A stretch of DNA of 64,000 nucleotides from positions 60,586,079-60,650,078 of the forward strand of contig OY829327.1 in assembly GCA_963691655.1 (NCBI GenBank). Reading direction: 5' to 3'. A program made the position numbers and the translations under genes. The notes below the pieces were generated by a model that saw only the letters and a list, made by a program, of their open reading frames with translations, had not been told where the DNA came from and did no database searches. Source of the stretch: Toxonevra muliebris (lineage: Eukaryota > Arthropoda > Insecta > Diptera > Pallopteridae). Shown piece after piece: positions 45,910 to 57,725 of the stretch (position 1 is its first letter; every line of letters begins with the position of its first letter).

Positions 45910-46225
45910 TTTATGCGAAACAATGAGCAGATGAGAAATATGACAGGGTGTGGTGCTAAAGGAAGTTAGAGGAAAGAGAAAAAGCAACAATAACATTCAA
46001 AAGGAAATGTTGATGTTTGTCTTACGATAGTAAAACCTAAAGCAGAATTCAATTGTCGTTAGTTTCGTATCGATAAAAAATTCGATTGCCCAGCCATAGG
46101 AACACCAGCTGAATATTTTACAAAGCTTCATTTCACTCAGGGGCTCGGATCCTTTGATCTGAACCCCTAAAATTTTTTTATATCTCATTTGTTTAGCATA
46201 AATTTTAAACAAGGGCCGTTCCATA
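45910..46225. other. Short intergenic stretch
   Basis: Between the fd96Ca 3' UTR and the mariner element; nothing recognised. Confidence 0.5.
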
Positions 46226-46227
46226 TA

Positions 46228-47259
46228 CAGGGTGCGGAGATAGTGTTGCCATTACGAAAGCTATAACTTTATATAGCAAAAATTATTAAAAATAATTGAA
46301 TTTTAAAAAGTCATTTAAGATTTTCGAAATAACTTCCTCGATTCTGCCAAAAATGAGTTGCACGCTGTGGATGGGATGCTTTTAAAGCGTCTACACTTGT
46401 GTCCAAAATGCCCCAGAGTGAAAAATCCAGCGGAGTGGTCTCTGGCGAATTCGAGAGCAATTGTTGTGCCGAAATAAAGTTCAGAACGTTGTTTTTTAAC
46501 CAATCTAGGTTCATGTGCGATTTGTGCGAAGATGCCGAGTCCTGTTGAAACGTGTACGATCTAATGCAGGAATGCTTGCGTGCCCAAGCACCTTCTAAGA
46601 CCGATTCACAGCACACAATCGCATTCACTTTGACGTCAGGCTCTAAAAACACGAGCGGGGAACTGTCACTGCGACCCAAACCATGACGTGGGCGGTGCTT
46701 GTGATCGAGTGGCAATTCTTAGTTTCAAATTTTCGAACGTTCTCTTCTTTAACCAGACTCAATCATTTTACTTATTTACGTACTGCTCGATTGGGTAACT
46801 TTTCTCATCTGAGAAGACGATATTTGGCAACTGGCCACTCGAGACAAGCGCTTCAACTCCTTTGCTCTTTGTAACCGCTGTTGTTTCTGCTTCGGTGTAA
46901 GATTGTGTGCCTTTTGTGTCTTGCAAGGCCACATTTTTCTGGCTTTCACTTTTTGAACCATTTCTGTTGAAGTTGCTATTTTTTTTGTCCACCACCATAA
47001 CATTTCGCAGTGCAAATGTTTTATTAACAATTAAATGATTTAGCTCCCTAACAATAGCGTGCTGCGACTTTCCCGCTAAATAAAGCGCTATTAGTCTATT
47101 ATGTTTGAGTTCCATTACTTACGAATTTTTTTTCTGCAAAACTTAGACAAAAATGTTTTTATAAACTTGTAAACAATAAAATGAAAAGCTATTCGACCAA
47201 ATTTAAGAGCGATTGCTCTGAAAGCTCGACTGCTGTATCAGTTCAATCTCCGAGCCCTG
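46228..47259 (-). mobile_element. Tc1/mariner element, DD37D (maT-like), decayed
   Basis: Ends CAGGGTGCGGAGAT and reversed CAGGGCTCGGAGAT, each preceded by TA (46226-46227, 47260-47261), the TA duplication of this superfamily. At 1032 bp it is shorter than autonomous relatives, and its transposase is frameshifted. It sits 730 bp downstream of the fd96Ca stop codon. Confidence 0.88.
46311..47115 (-). pseudogene. maT-like mariner transposase, broken
   Basis: From 47115: MELKHNRLIALYLAGKSQHA is the N-terminal helix-turn-helix, but the second HTH half is deleted. LTPKQKQQRLQRAKEL and IVFSDEKSYPIEQYVNK follow (first catalytic Asp in SDEK), in alternating frames. Then SPLVFLEPDVKVN, TFQQDSASSHKSHMNLDWLK (second Asp) and TTPLDFSLWGILD (third Asp). 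I count 37 residues between the second and third Asp, which is the DD37D spacing of the maT group. Several frameshifts make it inactive. Confidence 0.85.
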
Positions 47260-47261
47260 TA

Positions 47262-48720
47262 TTATAAATGAAAGATTTAACTTTATAGTGCCACTAGTGT
47301 AGTTTTTGAAAAAAAAAATTGCTTTCGCTTTCACAGCTGGTAAAAAGTTATGCCAAACTGATATTCTTGTACTTAAAAAAATTCGAAATTCTAATTCAGT
47401 GCTACAATCTTTTTCTTTTGTCTGGCACGATCCAATGTTATTTGAGAAAAAATTTTTATTTTTTCGGAGAGTTTCTGTTGTGATAGCTGAAATATTTTGC
47501 ATTTGCAATAATGCAGGACAATTTACACCATTTCGTGAATAGGGCTTATAAGGTTATACAGACTTTCACTTTAAGAAATTCATAGTATAAAACTTTTTTA
47601 AAAAAAAAAGTTTAATTCATCCGTGGCATGGGCACAAAGTCACACGTTGCAATTCATAATTTTTCTCAGCAATAATGGGTATAGCAAAAGTATCAGGAGC
47701 TGAAAATATTTATGCATCGGTTCCGTAATTTAAAGTTTAAATGGCCGCCGATCACCACTGCGTGCTCAATTTTTCTAGTTCTATCACAATATAAACCTAA
47801 AGTCAGAAAAATAGGGTATTCAAAGGGTATTATAAATTTTTTTATTTTAACAGTTACGAATTTTTTGTCTGTTGTTAAGCACAAAGATATAAAGAATTTT
47901 TGTATATACACTATTACCCTTTTGAATAGGGGGTTTTAAACACCCTTTTTCGATAAACGGTCGATAACATAAGACTAAAGTTGAAATTTTGTTGCACAGT
48001 GTTATCAGCTGTTTACTCAATAACAGAAAAATCGAAAGCGAGGTTTTTCAAGATGGTACAGCTTACGAACGGTAATCGCTAGAGCTGAAATATTTTGGAA
48101 ATCATCATAAAATAGACCCAAGTTCATTTTAAGATTTTTTTGTGTATGAGACTCGTGGAACTTTAACGTACATGCATATTTATATAAATTTTTAAATTTA
48201 TTGTTTTTTGTTGTGTGGAAAAATCTTCTTCAATGTCCATATGAAAGCTGAAAAATCCCGATATTTCATCTCAATGTCCAGATTAAGCCCGATTTGCATC
48301 TGGCAACCCTAGTCCCAATGATTGTAAGTTGGCATTTCCGAAGAAAGGTGTTCATAACTTAGGTCGTATTGCAATATGGACTATATTAACCGGAGATTTT
48401 TGAAAAAAAAAATTACTAGAGCAATCAGCAACCTTATTTTGGGCCAGTCTTAACTCTCATCTCTCACTTTGTCCTACATTGTGTAACACCAGCAGGATCT
48501 CGTCGTTTGCTAGGAATCATAACAGCTACGATAATACCTCACCCTAGGTTTTTTTCCACTCACCATTTACTTAAAAATTTTGCAACGCTCAAGTCATTTC
48601 ATTATGGTACTGTTTCCAATTTATTGCAAAAAAAATCTTTCCTTTCGCCGTTTTTGCTCTTTTTCGAAAGCAGGAGCTTCTACTCATTAACGAAATGTCT
48701 CTATTCTGGGCGCCTATAGA
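47262..48720. other. AT-rich intergenic DNA
   Basis: No gene. CTGGCAACCCTAG near 48300 resembles a hAT-like terminal motif when reversed (CTAGGGTTGCCAG), but no partner end was found. Confidence 0.4.
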
Positions 48721-48767
48721 TTGGTTATGAATGAGTCCTCATGCGAGAACAGAGGCGGTATCCAGAA

Positions 48768-49480
48768 TCAAATCTGCTCAGAAACAGTTCGGAGACCTTT
48801 ATTTTCTTGTGCCATCCGGCTGATGTTGCTCATTATGGCCTTCACGAGCTCATTTTCTAAGGTTTTAAGAGGTTTTCCCGTATTGGCAAGTGGGACACTC
48901 AGTCTCTGCGCTACCTTATTGTATTTGGAGCAGGTCAGTCTTTTGTCTACAGCACAGACTGTGCAGTAAAACGGTTTCTCTGCGGAGACCATGCGTTCAT
49001 TATTATTCGCACAGACCGGTTTCGGAGCGGCGCTTGCATGGGCATTACAAGCTTCCCGGCGCTCGTAGCTCTTGACCGTTTTGGTGTGCTTCTTTATGAG
49101 CACAGGGTCTCTTTCGTCAAGTAGCACACCTCTCTTTCGAGCTCATGCGCTTAAAGAATCGGATGGAAGATCGGTAGTTGCAAAGCTGTTTCCAGCTTTG
49201 AAATATGCTGCTTATTTACCGGTCTCCATATCCGATGCCTTAATGGTGTCTTCGTCGAAGAGGTTTCAGTCTTTCCAGTGTTCTCGATGACCACACGATC
49301 GGGAACACTGGAATACTTTTTTGAAGGATAAAGGGGAAATATTTGGTCAACCATGGTAGCGCTCTATACGATGGCAATGCCACCGTTACAACCTGAGGCG
49401 GCCCGTTATCAGGAGGCCTCCGTACGAAGACATGTTAATTTTAGTCCTAGATATCCAACGAACTCGGGTCCACCGTGACA
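48768..49480 (-). pseudogene. Probable non-LTR ORF1 fragment and leader
   Basis: Reading leftward, a GC-rich leader (49480-49355) precedes an open stretch at 49354-49151 (MVDQIFPLYPSKK start) and, in another frame, 49127-48768. The second is basic and ends LENELVKAIMSNISRMAQEN, which resembles the helical part of ORF1 proteins in fly non-LTR elements. C-x2-C pairs (FYCTVCAVDKRLTC) may be vestigial knuckles. The assignment is tentative. Confidence 0.4.
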
Positions 49481-49599
49481 CTACATCAAATTTTTCAATT
49501 AAAAATTTAACGCACTAAAACGGTAAACCCGAACCCGTTTTTATTTAAATAAATAAATAAAAAATTGTACATCAAATGTCTGTTACCAGTAACAAGTAC

Positions 49600-50290
49600 A
49601 CTACACTAATAAAGCTGATGAATTAGCTAGGTTAGGTACAAAAATTCTGCTTTCACGATTTAATAACTACCCTGGGATACCCGGGCAATCTGCAAGCTTA
49701 ATGTTCAAACGGAATTCTTGAAGGCTAAGGTAAGATTACTGACTGAACACACAACCAAAGTCAGCAAGCAGGTATGGCCAGAGTATAACCCCAAACGCTC
49801 TAGGAAGCTATTATCTCTCGGTAGAAGGCCCGCTCTGAATTGGGTCACAACCAGGGGGTACACGCCTCTAATTGGGTGCGCCCTTAAAGACTACTGCAGA
49901 AGTTGTGAAGATGAAGAAGAGAAGGAATTCATTTCTCACTACTTCTGCTTCTTCCAGCCCTATCTGTAGAAAAAATTCACTAGGTCAATATTTTCTAGAC
50001 GACTTGCCTGACTTGCGGTCAACTGACCTAGGGGAACTACTTAAATATATAATTAAGTCTTGGTTGTTCGTATTTGGCTGAAGTGTGTCCTGATGGACAG
50101 CCACTTAAGCTAACCTAACCTACACTAGCCATCTGGCATACAACAGTTACCAGCCGGCACCACGTGGAGGTAACAGACTAGACTACCATCTGAGACTCAG
50201 TTACGGCACGTACCCAAGTACATGTTAGTTCCCTTGAGTGGCTGATGACATGACGACCATTGTCGGTTTTTCTTATAATAAATTAGTAAT
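49600..50290 (+). pseudogene. Non-LTR RNase H end and ORF2 C-terminus
   Basis: TNKADELARLGT near 49603 matches the NExADELARxG end of the RNase H domain in R1/Jockey-group elements. Later FFQPYL and, in another frame, DDLPDLRSTDLGELLKYI match the ORF2 C-terminus of the same group. After the stop comes a non-coding tail with AGCTAACCTAACCTAC and a TAATAATAAT run near 50285-50300. Frameshifted and 5'-truncated. Confidence 0.6.
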
Positions 50291-50299
50291 AAATAATAA

Positions 50300-53200
50300 T
50301 AATGAACAAATGCAAAAATTGTGCAATAAAATTAATTTAGTTTCTTCCTGTGCACTTTAATACGCAATATTACCGGCGTAGCTATTTGATTCAGCCACAA
50401 AAATTTATGGTAGTACACTTCTGCCGTACTTCTGATAGTGCTATTCACAAAGCAATGGAGTCATTGAAAATCCTAAGATATCACGCGATATCTTGCATGA
50501 GACATGTATTTGCAGTTGCACTAAATTATAAAAATGGTCCCGGAATTTTTTTCTCATGTAAACAAAGCAAAAATGTAAGCAAAGGTCTGGTATGACGTAG
50601 CCAAAAAATTTTCAATATGGCGCGCCTGCGCAATGCCTAATCTTGCTTTCTATCATTCTTGTGCAAAATTTATGGTTCATTATGCGTGAGCAACGTGAAT
50701 TTAAGGTGACCTGACGCCCACCTTTGGGGAGGATTGTCTTCTCCCGCACTTCTTTGAAAAAGTTAGATCAATGTCATAGTTTGTCGTAATGGAAAATTTA
50801 TTATTATTGTACAGCAAAAAATAAAATATTAGTGCACAGTTAATTCCCACTTTACAACACAGAAAATCTGGTACCCACATGATTTCCAATATACAACACT
50901 GAATATCTACAAAAAAAAAAGTCAGGTGCTTGTGAATTTATAATAAAAATTTGCGAATGCAATATTTTTGTGCAAAATCAGCTTATTTGCAGGGCAACAT
51001 TCTTACCCCGTCTTTTAACTGAGTGCAAAGAGTTTACATTTTTCCCCTCTCAGAAGGCAACATTTTTTAGAAAAGAACACAATACTCTCTGAAAACGCTG
51101 CCTCTTTTGCAGAAAAGAACACAAAATGCAACATTTTATCGAGAAAAGAAAACACTATAAGATATATTTACATACCAAAATTAAGTAATTGAAGGTTATA
51201 CTTTAGTAATTTTGCAGCTAATTATGTGAATTATTCGCACAACACTAATTTGTACTATCAATGACTTGTGTTTATTACTGAATTTTAACCTTATTTTTTA
51301 TTTGTTTTGTGTATTTTTTAAATGGTAGAAATATGTCCTCCTTAGACACTCAAAAAGTCTGTTCATTTCACGTGTATTGAATAAGATGAAGCTGTTCGCC
51401 TACAATGACATACATTCACTAGCCAAAAAAATAGGTGTGACCAAATATTTTTTTCGAATTTCCGCTATAACATTCAAACAGTTAAAAGATTTTATTGGAT
51501 ATTATTAGAAATGATGTAAAACGGAAGGAAAGGAATAAAAACATGATATTTTACTTCATATTCAAGTATAAAATATATTTATGATAAAGCTACCTGGACA
51601 AAATAATAAATAAGTTTATTCTCATTGTAGCGAGCAACCAGTAGCGTCCTTTATTTTTCAAAACCGCCACAATGTCTGGCCATTTATGTTGACCACATTT
51701 CTTTAATATTGTGCCACAAACTCTCATAATTATCCTGTTGAAATTGCCATATAGGATAATCATTGTAGTGACAAAAGAAACACGCATCTCTGTTGCTTAT
51801 ACAAATTCCTTTGTTCGGTTTTATTACTGTTATTTTTCTTTTTATTTGCCTACTTTCACATTCACAACAAGTTAGGTAGTACCATTTAATACAAATAAAT
51901 ACACCATTTATTGTTAAAATTAATAACTATGACTCGGTTAAAGTTTTTTTATCCAGGTTTAATTTCTTCGCAGTGATAGATATTACAGTGATCTTAGCGA
52001 ATATGTTGATCGAATGGAAAAAACTTATTTGAAACTTGGTGTAACGCATTGGCCAACGGGGTCAAAATGCAACCAAAACTGATCATTAGCGATTTATTAA
52101 GAATTTCCACACCTCATATGTTTCTAAGTCCGGTTATTTAGACTAGGCGTTTTTAGTAAATTAATGCACGTAGTTAGTCTTAATAACAACCATTTTCTCG
52201 TTTTTGGTTGAAAATTTTTGCCAAACATACTTTCCGAGTTAAAAATAACTGTAACTATACGACAGTTGTCATTTTTGTACGTGTTGTTTAAGAAAATTTT
52301 TGTCAGTAAAATCAGATATTAATTTTAAATGGCAAACGATAAATAGCGGCACAGGAAGCCTCAAAAGTAGTTGGTTCTTCGCGGAACCACCAGGCTTTTA
52401 AAGGTTAAGTTCCATACAAAAAAAAGATTTTTGCTGCCCCTCCTAAAAATTAACCCTAATTTATTGTATGAAGTTTTATGAAGATTCATAAAATATTTCG
52501 GCTCTAACATTAAGCTGTTGCGGATGGGATTGTTTTGAAAAAATGAAACTCTAAAAATCATTTTTTGTATTGGAGCACTTCTGTTACATATAAGGTCTCA
52601 AATAATTGAAAATTTAAGAACGATCTGGTTTTGTATTAAAAACTTTGAAAAGTCTTCGTAATAAGTCAAAATAATTAGTTTTCACTACGGCTTAAATATT
52701 TTGCGAATCTTCATAAAATAAACCAAGATTAAATTTTAGAAGGGGTTAACAAAAACTTCTTTTTTTTTTGTTAGGCCCTACTGTACATACTATATGTATG
52801 CCAAATGTATGTAATCTTACATTTACATGCATTTGTATCTTGGTTTCTTAATTCACAAAAATACAAAAGACACCGCTTAAGCGGTAGCATTACATTGCTT
52901 ATAGCTTTTAGCTACACTTAATGTATGCAGTAAAAAACAATTTTATGCTAACTAAACTACTACTTACTTGAAATATCTACATACATGTACTTATCTGTGA
53001 AAAACAACGATAAGATTGTATTTTAAACAATAAAGCGATTTATCTAGGCCTAGTGGAGGTTCAGGCATTAACTTGGTGGTTTGAACTTGATATGTTATTG
53101 GTTGAAAATCAAGTAAAATAACGGAAATTTTCAACATCGATTGCCTTATTACTTTATCCCTAAAATATTGAAAAACAAAATATTAAAAATTTAAAGTTGG

Positions 53201-53648
53201 TGTGATTATTAGTAAATTCATGGACTTTTCAAACCTCTGAAAAATAGGTACTTAAAAGGTTATTAGGATAGCTAGCTCCTCGTAAAAACATCTGCAAGAA
53301 ATTTAAATTATATAGTTTATATATAAATAGCTGTGGTTAGTGGCAAATCATGTGAATACCTGGATATGCATGTTGTAGTAAAAGACGTAAAACCTGTTTG
53401 TTAATATGAAAATTAATACATTTAATTTTTTATTACTCCAATAAATTATATCCTAAATTCGTCAGTAAAAAATATGAAAATTAAATTAAAAATCAAAAAA
53501 TAAATTAAGTCTAACATCTTGTAATTATTACATAGAAAAAAGCAACACCAATTTAAAAAAGGCACTAACCAGCAGAAAAGGCAAAATAATATTTTTATAT
53601 TTGAAATCAAAGGGTCCTGAAATACGTATATATTTTATCAGCCAACAT
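50300..53648. other. Long AT-rich intergenic stretch
   Basis: I see no gene or bounded element in this 3.3 kb. Around 51060-51140 AAAAGAACACAA recurs, a short local duplication. Confidence 0.45.
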
Positions 53649-53651
53649 GTA

Positions 53652-54740
53652 AGGTAATGTGGGGTGAGTTGAGACAAGTTTTGGTTTTTTGCCGATAGGT
53701 GTGTTAGAATGAACTCTTTCCGATTTTGTTTGGTACATTTATAAAGCTAGAGACCAGGCGCAACTTTAAAGTTTGAAATATTTTTGAGTTTGAAATATGA
53801 TTGAAAAAATTAGAGATAATTAAAATCGAATAAAATTTCAATTTAATTGACGCAAAATGTTTATTTAATGATCAGAAATGACAGAAAAAGAATCAATAAA
53901 TCCAATAATCACATATAGCACAAATCCAAAAACCAAACACCGTGACATCTAACGGCTGCATTCTATGACTGCAATGTGGAGAAAGAGAAAGCATAAAAAT
54001 CCCATTATTGGCAACCAAGTAGATTACCTCAATCGACAAGTGAGACGTGTGATTGTCGAGTATCAATAAAGTGGCATTTTTTTTTGGTGATTGCATTCAA
54101 TCCGAATACATAATTTTTTTGAGGAAGAGATAGAACGGCGGAATATATTGGCCGGTAGCGTTAATTGCAATTGACATGGTGACGTTGGTGCCTTTTTCCA
54201 GAGACTCAAACTTTCCCACTGATTTCGAGCCAACAGAAGCAAGTTTTTTCAGTTTTGGTGGACCAGTAGAAAAATGGGGTTTCTTACATCAGTCCGTGGC
54301 ATGATGACTAAAAATTAACAAAATTTCACAAAAACACTTAATATTAATCAAACAACGAAGAGATGCACAAAAATCCACATATCTTCTTTTTCTCATATCA
54401 CCCCGGGACACTTTTTTGTTGGAATATTAGTGTCATCAAAACAAATGTACATTTATTCAAAATTTTTCAGCAAATCAAAAACGGGTATACGAATATTTCA
54501 CTTACCGGGATGTGAAAAAATATCGATTTCGGAACCCCAAAAAACTCACAACAAAGCTTTGTTAAATCGAAATTCCATTTTTTTCGGATAGAACTAAATA
54601 AAGCGTTTATGTCTTTATAGAAATGAGAGTATGCGAGTAACTAAACCTTCCAAGTATATGGCTCTTCTGTGGCTATCATTTTGACAAAAATATTAACAAT
54701 TCTCAGATCACCCTATGTCTCAAATCACCCCACTTTACCC
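53652..54740 (-). mobile_element. pogo-like element, 1089 bp, TA duplication
   Basis: Left end AGGTAATGTGGGGTGAGTTG and right end reversed GGGTAAAGTGGGGTGATTTG, continuing AGACA. Each is flanked by TA (53650-53651, 54741-54742). It contains part of a pogo-type DDE transposase on the minus strand. The right end abuts the non-LTR relic that follows. Confidence 0.85.
53893..54300 (-). pseudogene. pogo-like transposase catalytic fragment
   Basis: From about 54300 leftward, with one frame change: VGKFESLEKGTNVTM, then YIPPFYLFPQKNYVF, then ATLLILDNHTSHLSIEV (catalytic Asp in LDNH) and SPHCSHRMQPLDVTVFG (third catalytic Asp in QPLD). These are the DDE_1 motifs of pogo/Tigger transposases. The N-terminal DNA-binding half and the C-terminus are missing. 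Confidence 0.85.
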
Positions 54741-54744
54741 TAGG

Positions 54745-55535
54745 ATTTAGCGGAAAAAAAGAAAAACTCCTCAAAATCCGCTCCCTGGTTATTATACAGC
54801 ATATTAAGTTTATGTTTACTTTGATAATCGCAGTTTGTAAAAATTTCACAGCCATACAATAACATTGGAACAAGATAACTTTTTGCAAGAAGCGTTTTTA
54901 TTTTCTGGGGTGTAAAATATTGGGTAGTCCCTGCCAACTGTCGAATTTATGTGATCTGGCCAAGTCAACTTTTGATTAAAAATGATACCCTGATTTTGAT
55001 TTTTAGCAGTGCTAACACATATTTAATTTCAACATTGTTCACACTTAATTTTGGAAAAGTAGTAATAGAGTAGCTTTTTTTTTTTTTTTTTGAATTATTA
55101 AGCATTTTATAATTTCCAGATTTGCATTTAAAACAGAAATACATTTGCACCGCATCGGCATACATTTGAACTTTACACTCAGATATAATAGATGGTAATT
55201 CATTAATATACATGGAAAGCAGTAAGGGCCCAATCATTGAACCATGCGGTATTCCCCTGTTAACTGTTAGGAGGTCCAAAAATATACCTTTGTAACAGAC
55301 AGACAGATACGTCATGATTAATTTAGCAGCGGTGATTGAAAACTGAAATGAACATAGAAGCTTGGAATACAATATTGAATGTGAACTTGTGTCGAAAGCT
55401 TTGGAATGATCCAAAAGAACCAAAAACGAGACTGTGTTTTCATGTTCATGTAGGTTACATCGATATCCTCAATCACATCGATCAGTGCAGTAACACAGCC
55501 ACGCTTAGGTGGAAAACCTGATTGCCTCTCACTTC
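54745..55535 (-). pseudogene. Non-LTR reverse transcriptase remnant A
   Basis: Reading leftward from about 55535: QSGFPPKRGCVTALIDVIED, then FLVLLDHSKAFDT (first catalytic Asp region), NRGIPHGSMIGPLLLSMYIN, and VQMYADAVQMYF, where YADD has become YADA. The thumb text LAKSYLVPMLLYGCEIFTNC follows near 54890-54830. The copy begins abruptly at the QSGF motif and is frameshifted; loss of the second active-site Asp shows it is dead. Confidence 0.75.
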
Positions 55536-55550
55536 ACAGTTTGTTATTAA

Positions 55551-56117
55551 GGGGGTGCCCTGAATTAAAAGGTTAAAAAGAAGCGTTTTTTCGTGATTTT
55601 TTTTTTTGAAAGGAAAAAAAGAAATGAACCCATTGAGCTTCAGGTATATTTTTTTAACAGTGAAATTATAAATTACAACAGATTTTGTAGCTTTTTTTAT
55701 GGGCGTCTTGCCACTTCAGCCTTCAATCGGCGGGAAAGATCCAGCTCGTAATTCTGGGCTGAAATTAAAAAAAAGCAAAAAAATTCTTTTCTTCTGGGTG
55801 AACTAAAAACAAAGCATGTTAGGTTGGAGTGGCTGTCAAGAGACACACTTACGCCTGAACTTTTATCGGGTTAAAAAAAAATTTTTGCAAAAAAATAAAA
55901 CACTTTCAGTTGCTTTAAAAATGATTTAAATAGATTTTTTGACTTCCTTCCATGATAAAAAACTTTCTCTTAGCTATGAAACATGAACAAGGTAAAATAA
56001 AAAAAAAATTATATTAGTCCTGCGCATACCAAAATTATGGGTTTTGGCCCCTATACTGGAGATACCTGACGTGATGGAGAAAATCTACAGGGTCGGAACA
56101 GCGACCCCGTATTACCC
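55551..56117. other. 567-bp segment bounded by TTAA
   Basis: It lies between two RT remnants and is bordered by TTAA at 55547-55550 and 56118-56121, with GGG...CCC ends. It contains the GGTTGGAGTGGCTGTCAAGA repeat motif shared with 36890. It might be a TTAA-targeting insertion, but the ends agree over only a few bases. Confidence 0.3.
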
Positions 56118-56125
56118 TTAAAAAG

Positions 56126-56482
56126 TTATCCATCCGACATTTGATTTTGTAAAGCGACAAATTGTTGCACAGTATAATTATTTGAAAATTGCATTTCAGT
56201 AAGTGCGGAATAGGAAAATGCGAACGCTTTTTGCTCTCCTGTAAAATTTTGAAATTGTTGAATATTAAGATTTGACCGCAAGCCCTTCATTTGTCTTTTT
56301 ACTACTCTCTCTCTAGGGCTTTTGACATAAGGCAAGATGGCAATTTGTCGCATTTCATTATTATTTTTTGGTAAAAGAATTATTTTCGCCTTTTTCCAGC
56401 TTTGAGGAAAAGTGGATGTTATCGAGATTGTATTAAATAAGTTCTCAATGAAAGACAATAATTTGGGCAGTAAGGCTTTTAA
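56126..56482 (-). pseudogene. Non-LTR reverse transcriptase remnant B
   Basis: Reading leftward from 56482: LKALLPKLLSFIENLFNTI, SWKKAKIILLPKNNNEMRQI, then ERVVKRQMKGL and a degraded QF--F--E-----S-SALTE. These are the finger motifs preceding the first catalytic Asp in Jockey/CR1-side RTs. It overlaps remnant A at the QSGF motif, so it is probably a second copy. Its upstream part is cut by the piggyBac-like element at 56483. Confidence 0.65.
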
Positions 56483-57495
56483 CCCTCTACAGCACAAATC
56501 ATTAATCAGATGGAAAAATAGATTGTAGTTATGACATATTTTGCTTAGTCGTAAGTAATGCAAATTTGCGAAATGAATTTAAAAAAATTTCATTTTAAAG
56601 ATTTCAACTGTTAAAAAAAAAACAAATTTCTTCAAAATCTAGTAAATAAATATTCAACTATCTAACTCCCCAGTCCGTCTCTAGACGGGATTTATATAAC
56701 GTGCTATAACATACACATATCGCGCTAAAAAAAATTATCAGTGAGTAATAAAAACTATTTTCTTTCCAATAGCATTGTGAATGATTTTCTGAAAAGCATT
56801 TAGCAGTGTAAATTTAGAAGTTTGGCAAGATCGCCTGCAGGCGGACCGGGCCAGTGCGTTATTTTTTTGCGATGCATTTTAGCGATTTATTAACATTATA
56901 ATAGATGTTTTAGTATGTTTTTTGAATATTGCATTGTTTTTTGTTTTGTTATTAACCATATTGCTTAAACGTGGTGAATAACTATTTTTTATTGATTTAT
57001 CTTCACCAGGGAAACGGTTAGTGGGTCGACCAGTGGTCACAGAATCACTACCTAAGCTAAAGAAGGCTTACATTTCAACCGATGACGCTCGATATGATAA
57101 TATCGGCCATTGGTGTGCATTTACCGACAAATCTGGGAAAAATATGTGCAAACTACAGGGATGCAAGTCGAAAACTCATTTGTACTGCACTTAATGTAAT
57201 CTTAAACTCTGCAATTCGACGGCAAAGTCTTGCTTTCTTACTTTGCTTATTTGTAATTAGCCTATTTTTAAATGTTCCATTAATTTTCGTTCAACAAAAA
57301 CATTTTTGCTTTCACTACATTTACCATTTTTTTAGTGCAGATGGCCAGGTCCGCCTAGAGGCGGGATGCATTTTTTCGACTACAAAGGCTAAAAACTACA
57401 CTTAACCGAAATTCTGAAACGACAGATATTTATTTTTTATGTTTCTTACCTTAATGTGAGTTTGTGAGCAAAATCAAAAATGGGGAGTTAGAGGG
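56483..57495 (+). mobile_element. piggyBac-like element, 1013 bp, TTAA duplication
   Basis: Both ends read CCCTCTA inward and are flanked by TTAA (56479-56482 and 57496-57499), the piggyBac signature. Subterminal motifs GTCCGTCTCTAGACGGGA (56673), CGCCTGCAGGCGGACC (56835) and GGTCCGCCTAGAGGCGGGA (57346) are related palindromes. The interior retains only the transposase C-terminus. It is inserted in a non-LTR RT remnant. Confidence 0.85.
57010..57195 (+). pseudogene. piggyBac transposase C-terminal Cys-rich domain
   Basis: The frame around 57010-57195 reads PGKRLVGRPVVTESL, then DDARYDNIGHWCAFTDKSGK, then CKLQGCKSKTHLYCT. DxRYDxxxHWP-F-DK followed by spaced C-x-GC-x-C cysteines is the C-terminal zinc domain of piggyBac transposases, which binds the element's ends. 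The catalytic domain is absent. Confidence 0.8.
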
Positions 57496-57603
57496 TTAAA
57501 TATTTATATCTTTTGGTAATTTAAATTTTCGAAAGTCAACTTAAAATGTATGCACTAATTTTTGCCAGCTTTTTGAATTGCAACTTTTTTTTTAGTTTCG
57601 TTA

Positions 57604-57722
57604 TGCTTGGTTTTCACTATGTCATATTTGCCGTCAAAAAGAGAAAAAGAGAGAATTTCCCATATGAAATTTGCCAACATGCTGGCAAATTTTATTGAAT
57701 TTGACATAGTGAAAACCAGGCA
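57604..57722. mobile_element. 119-bp MITE with TTA duplication
   Basis: Ends TGCTTGGTTTTCACTATGTC and reversed TGCCTGGTTTTCACTATGTC differ at one base. TTA flanks both sides (57601-57603 and 57723-57725). The 3-bp TWA duplication suggests a PIF/Harbinger-type source. The centre is also partly palindromic (TTTGCCAACATGCTGGCAAA). Confidence 0.85.
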
Positions 57723-57725
57723 TTA

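Noticed and set aside
50110..50140. AGCTAACCTAACCTAC resembling the insect telomere repeat (CCTAA)n
   Set aside because: Only two units, inside a non-LTR 3' tail, and flies lack TTAGG telomeres.
55547..56121. Insertion splitting one continuous RT at TTAA
   Set aside because: The two RT pieces overlap at the QSGF/ALTE motif, so they are not halves of one gene; kept only as a tentative segment.
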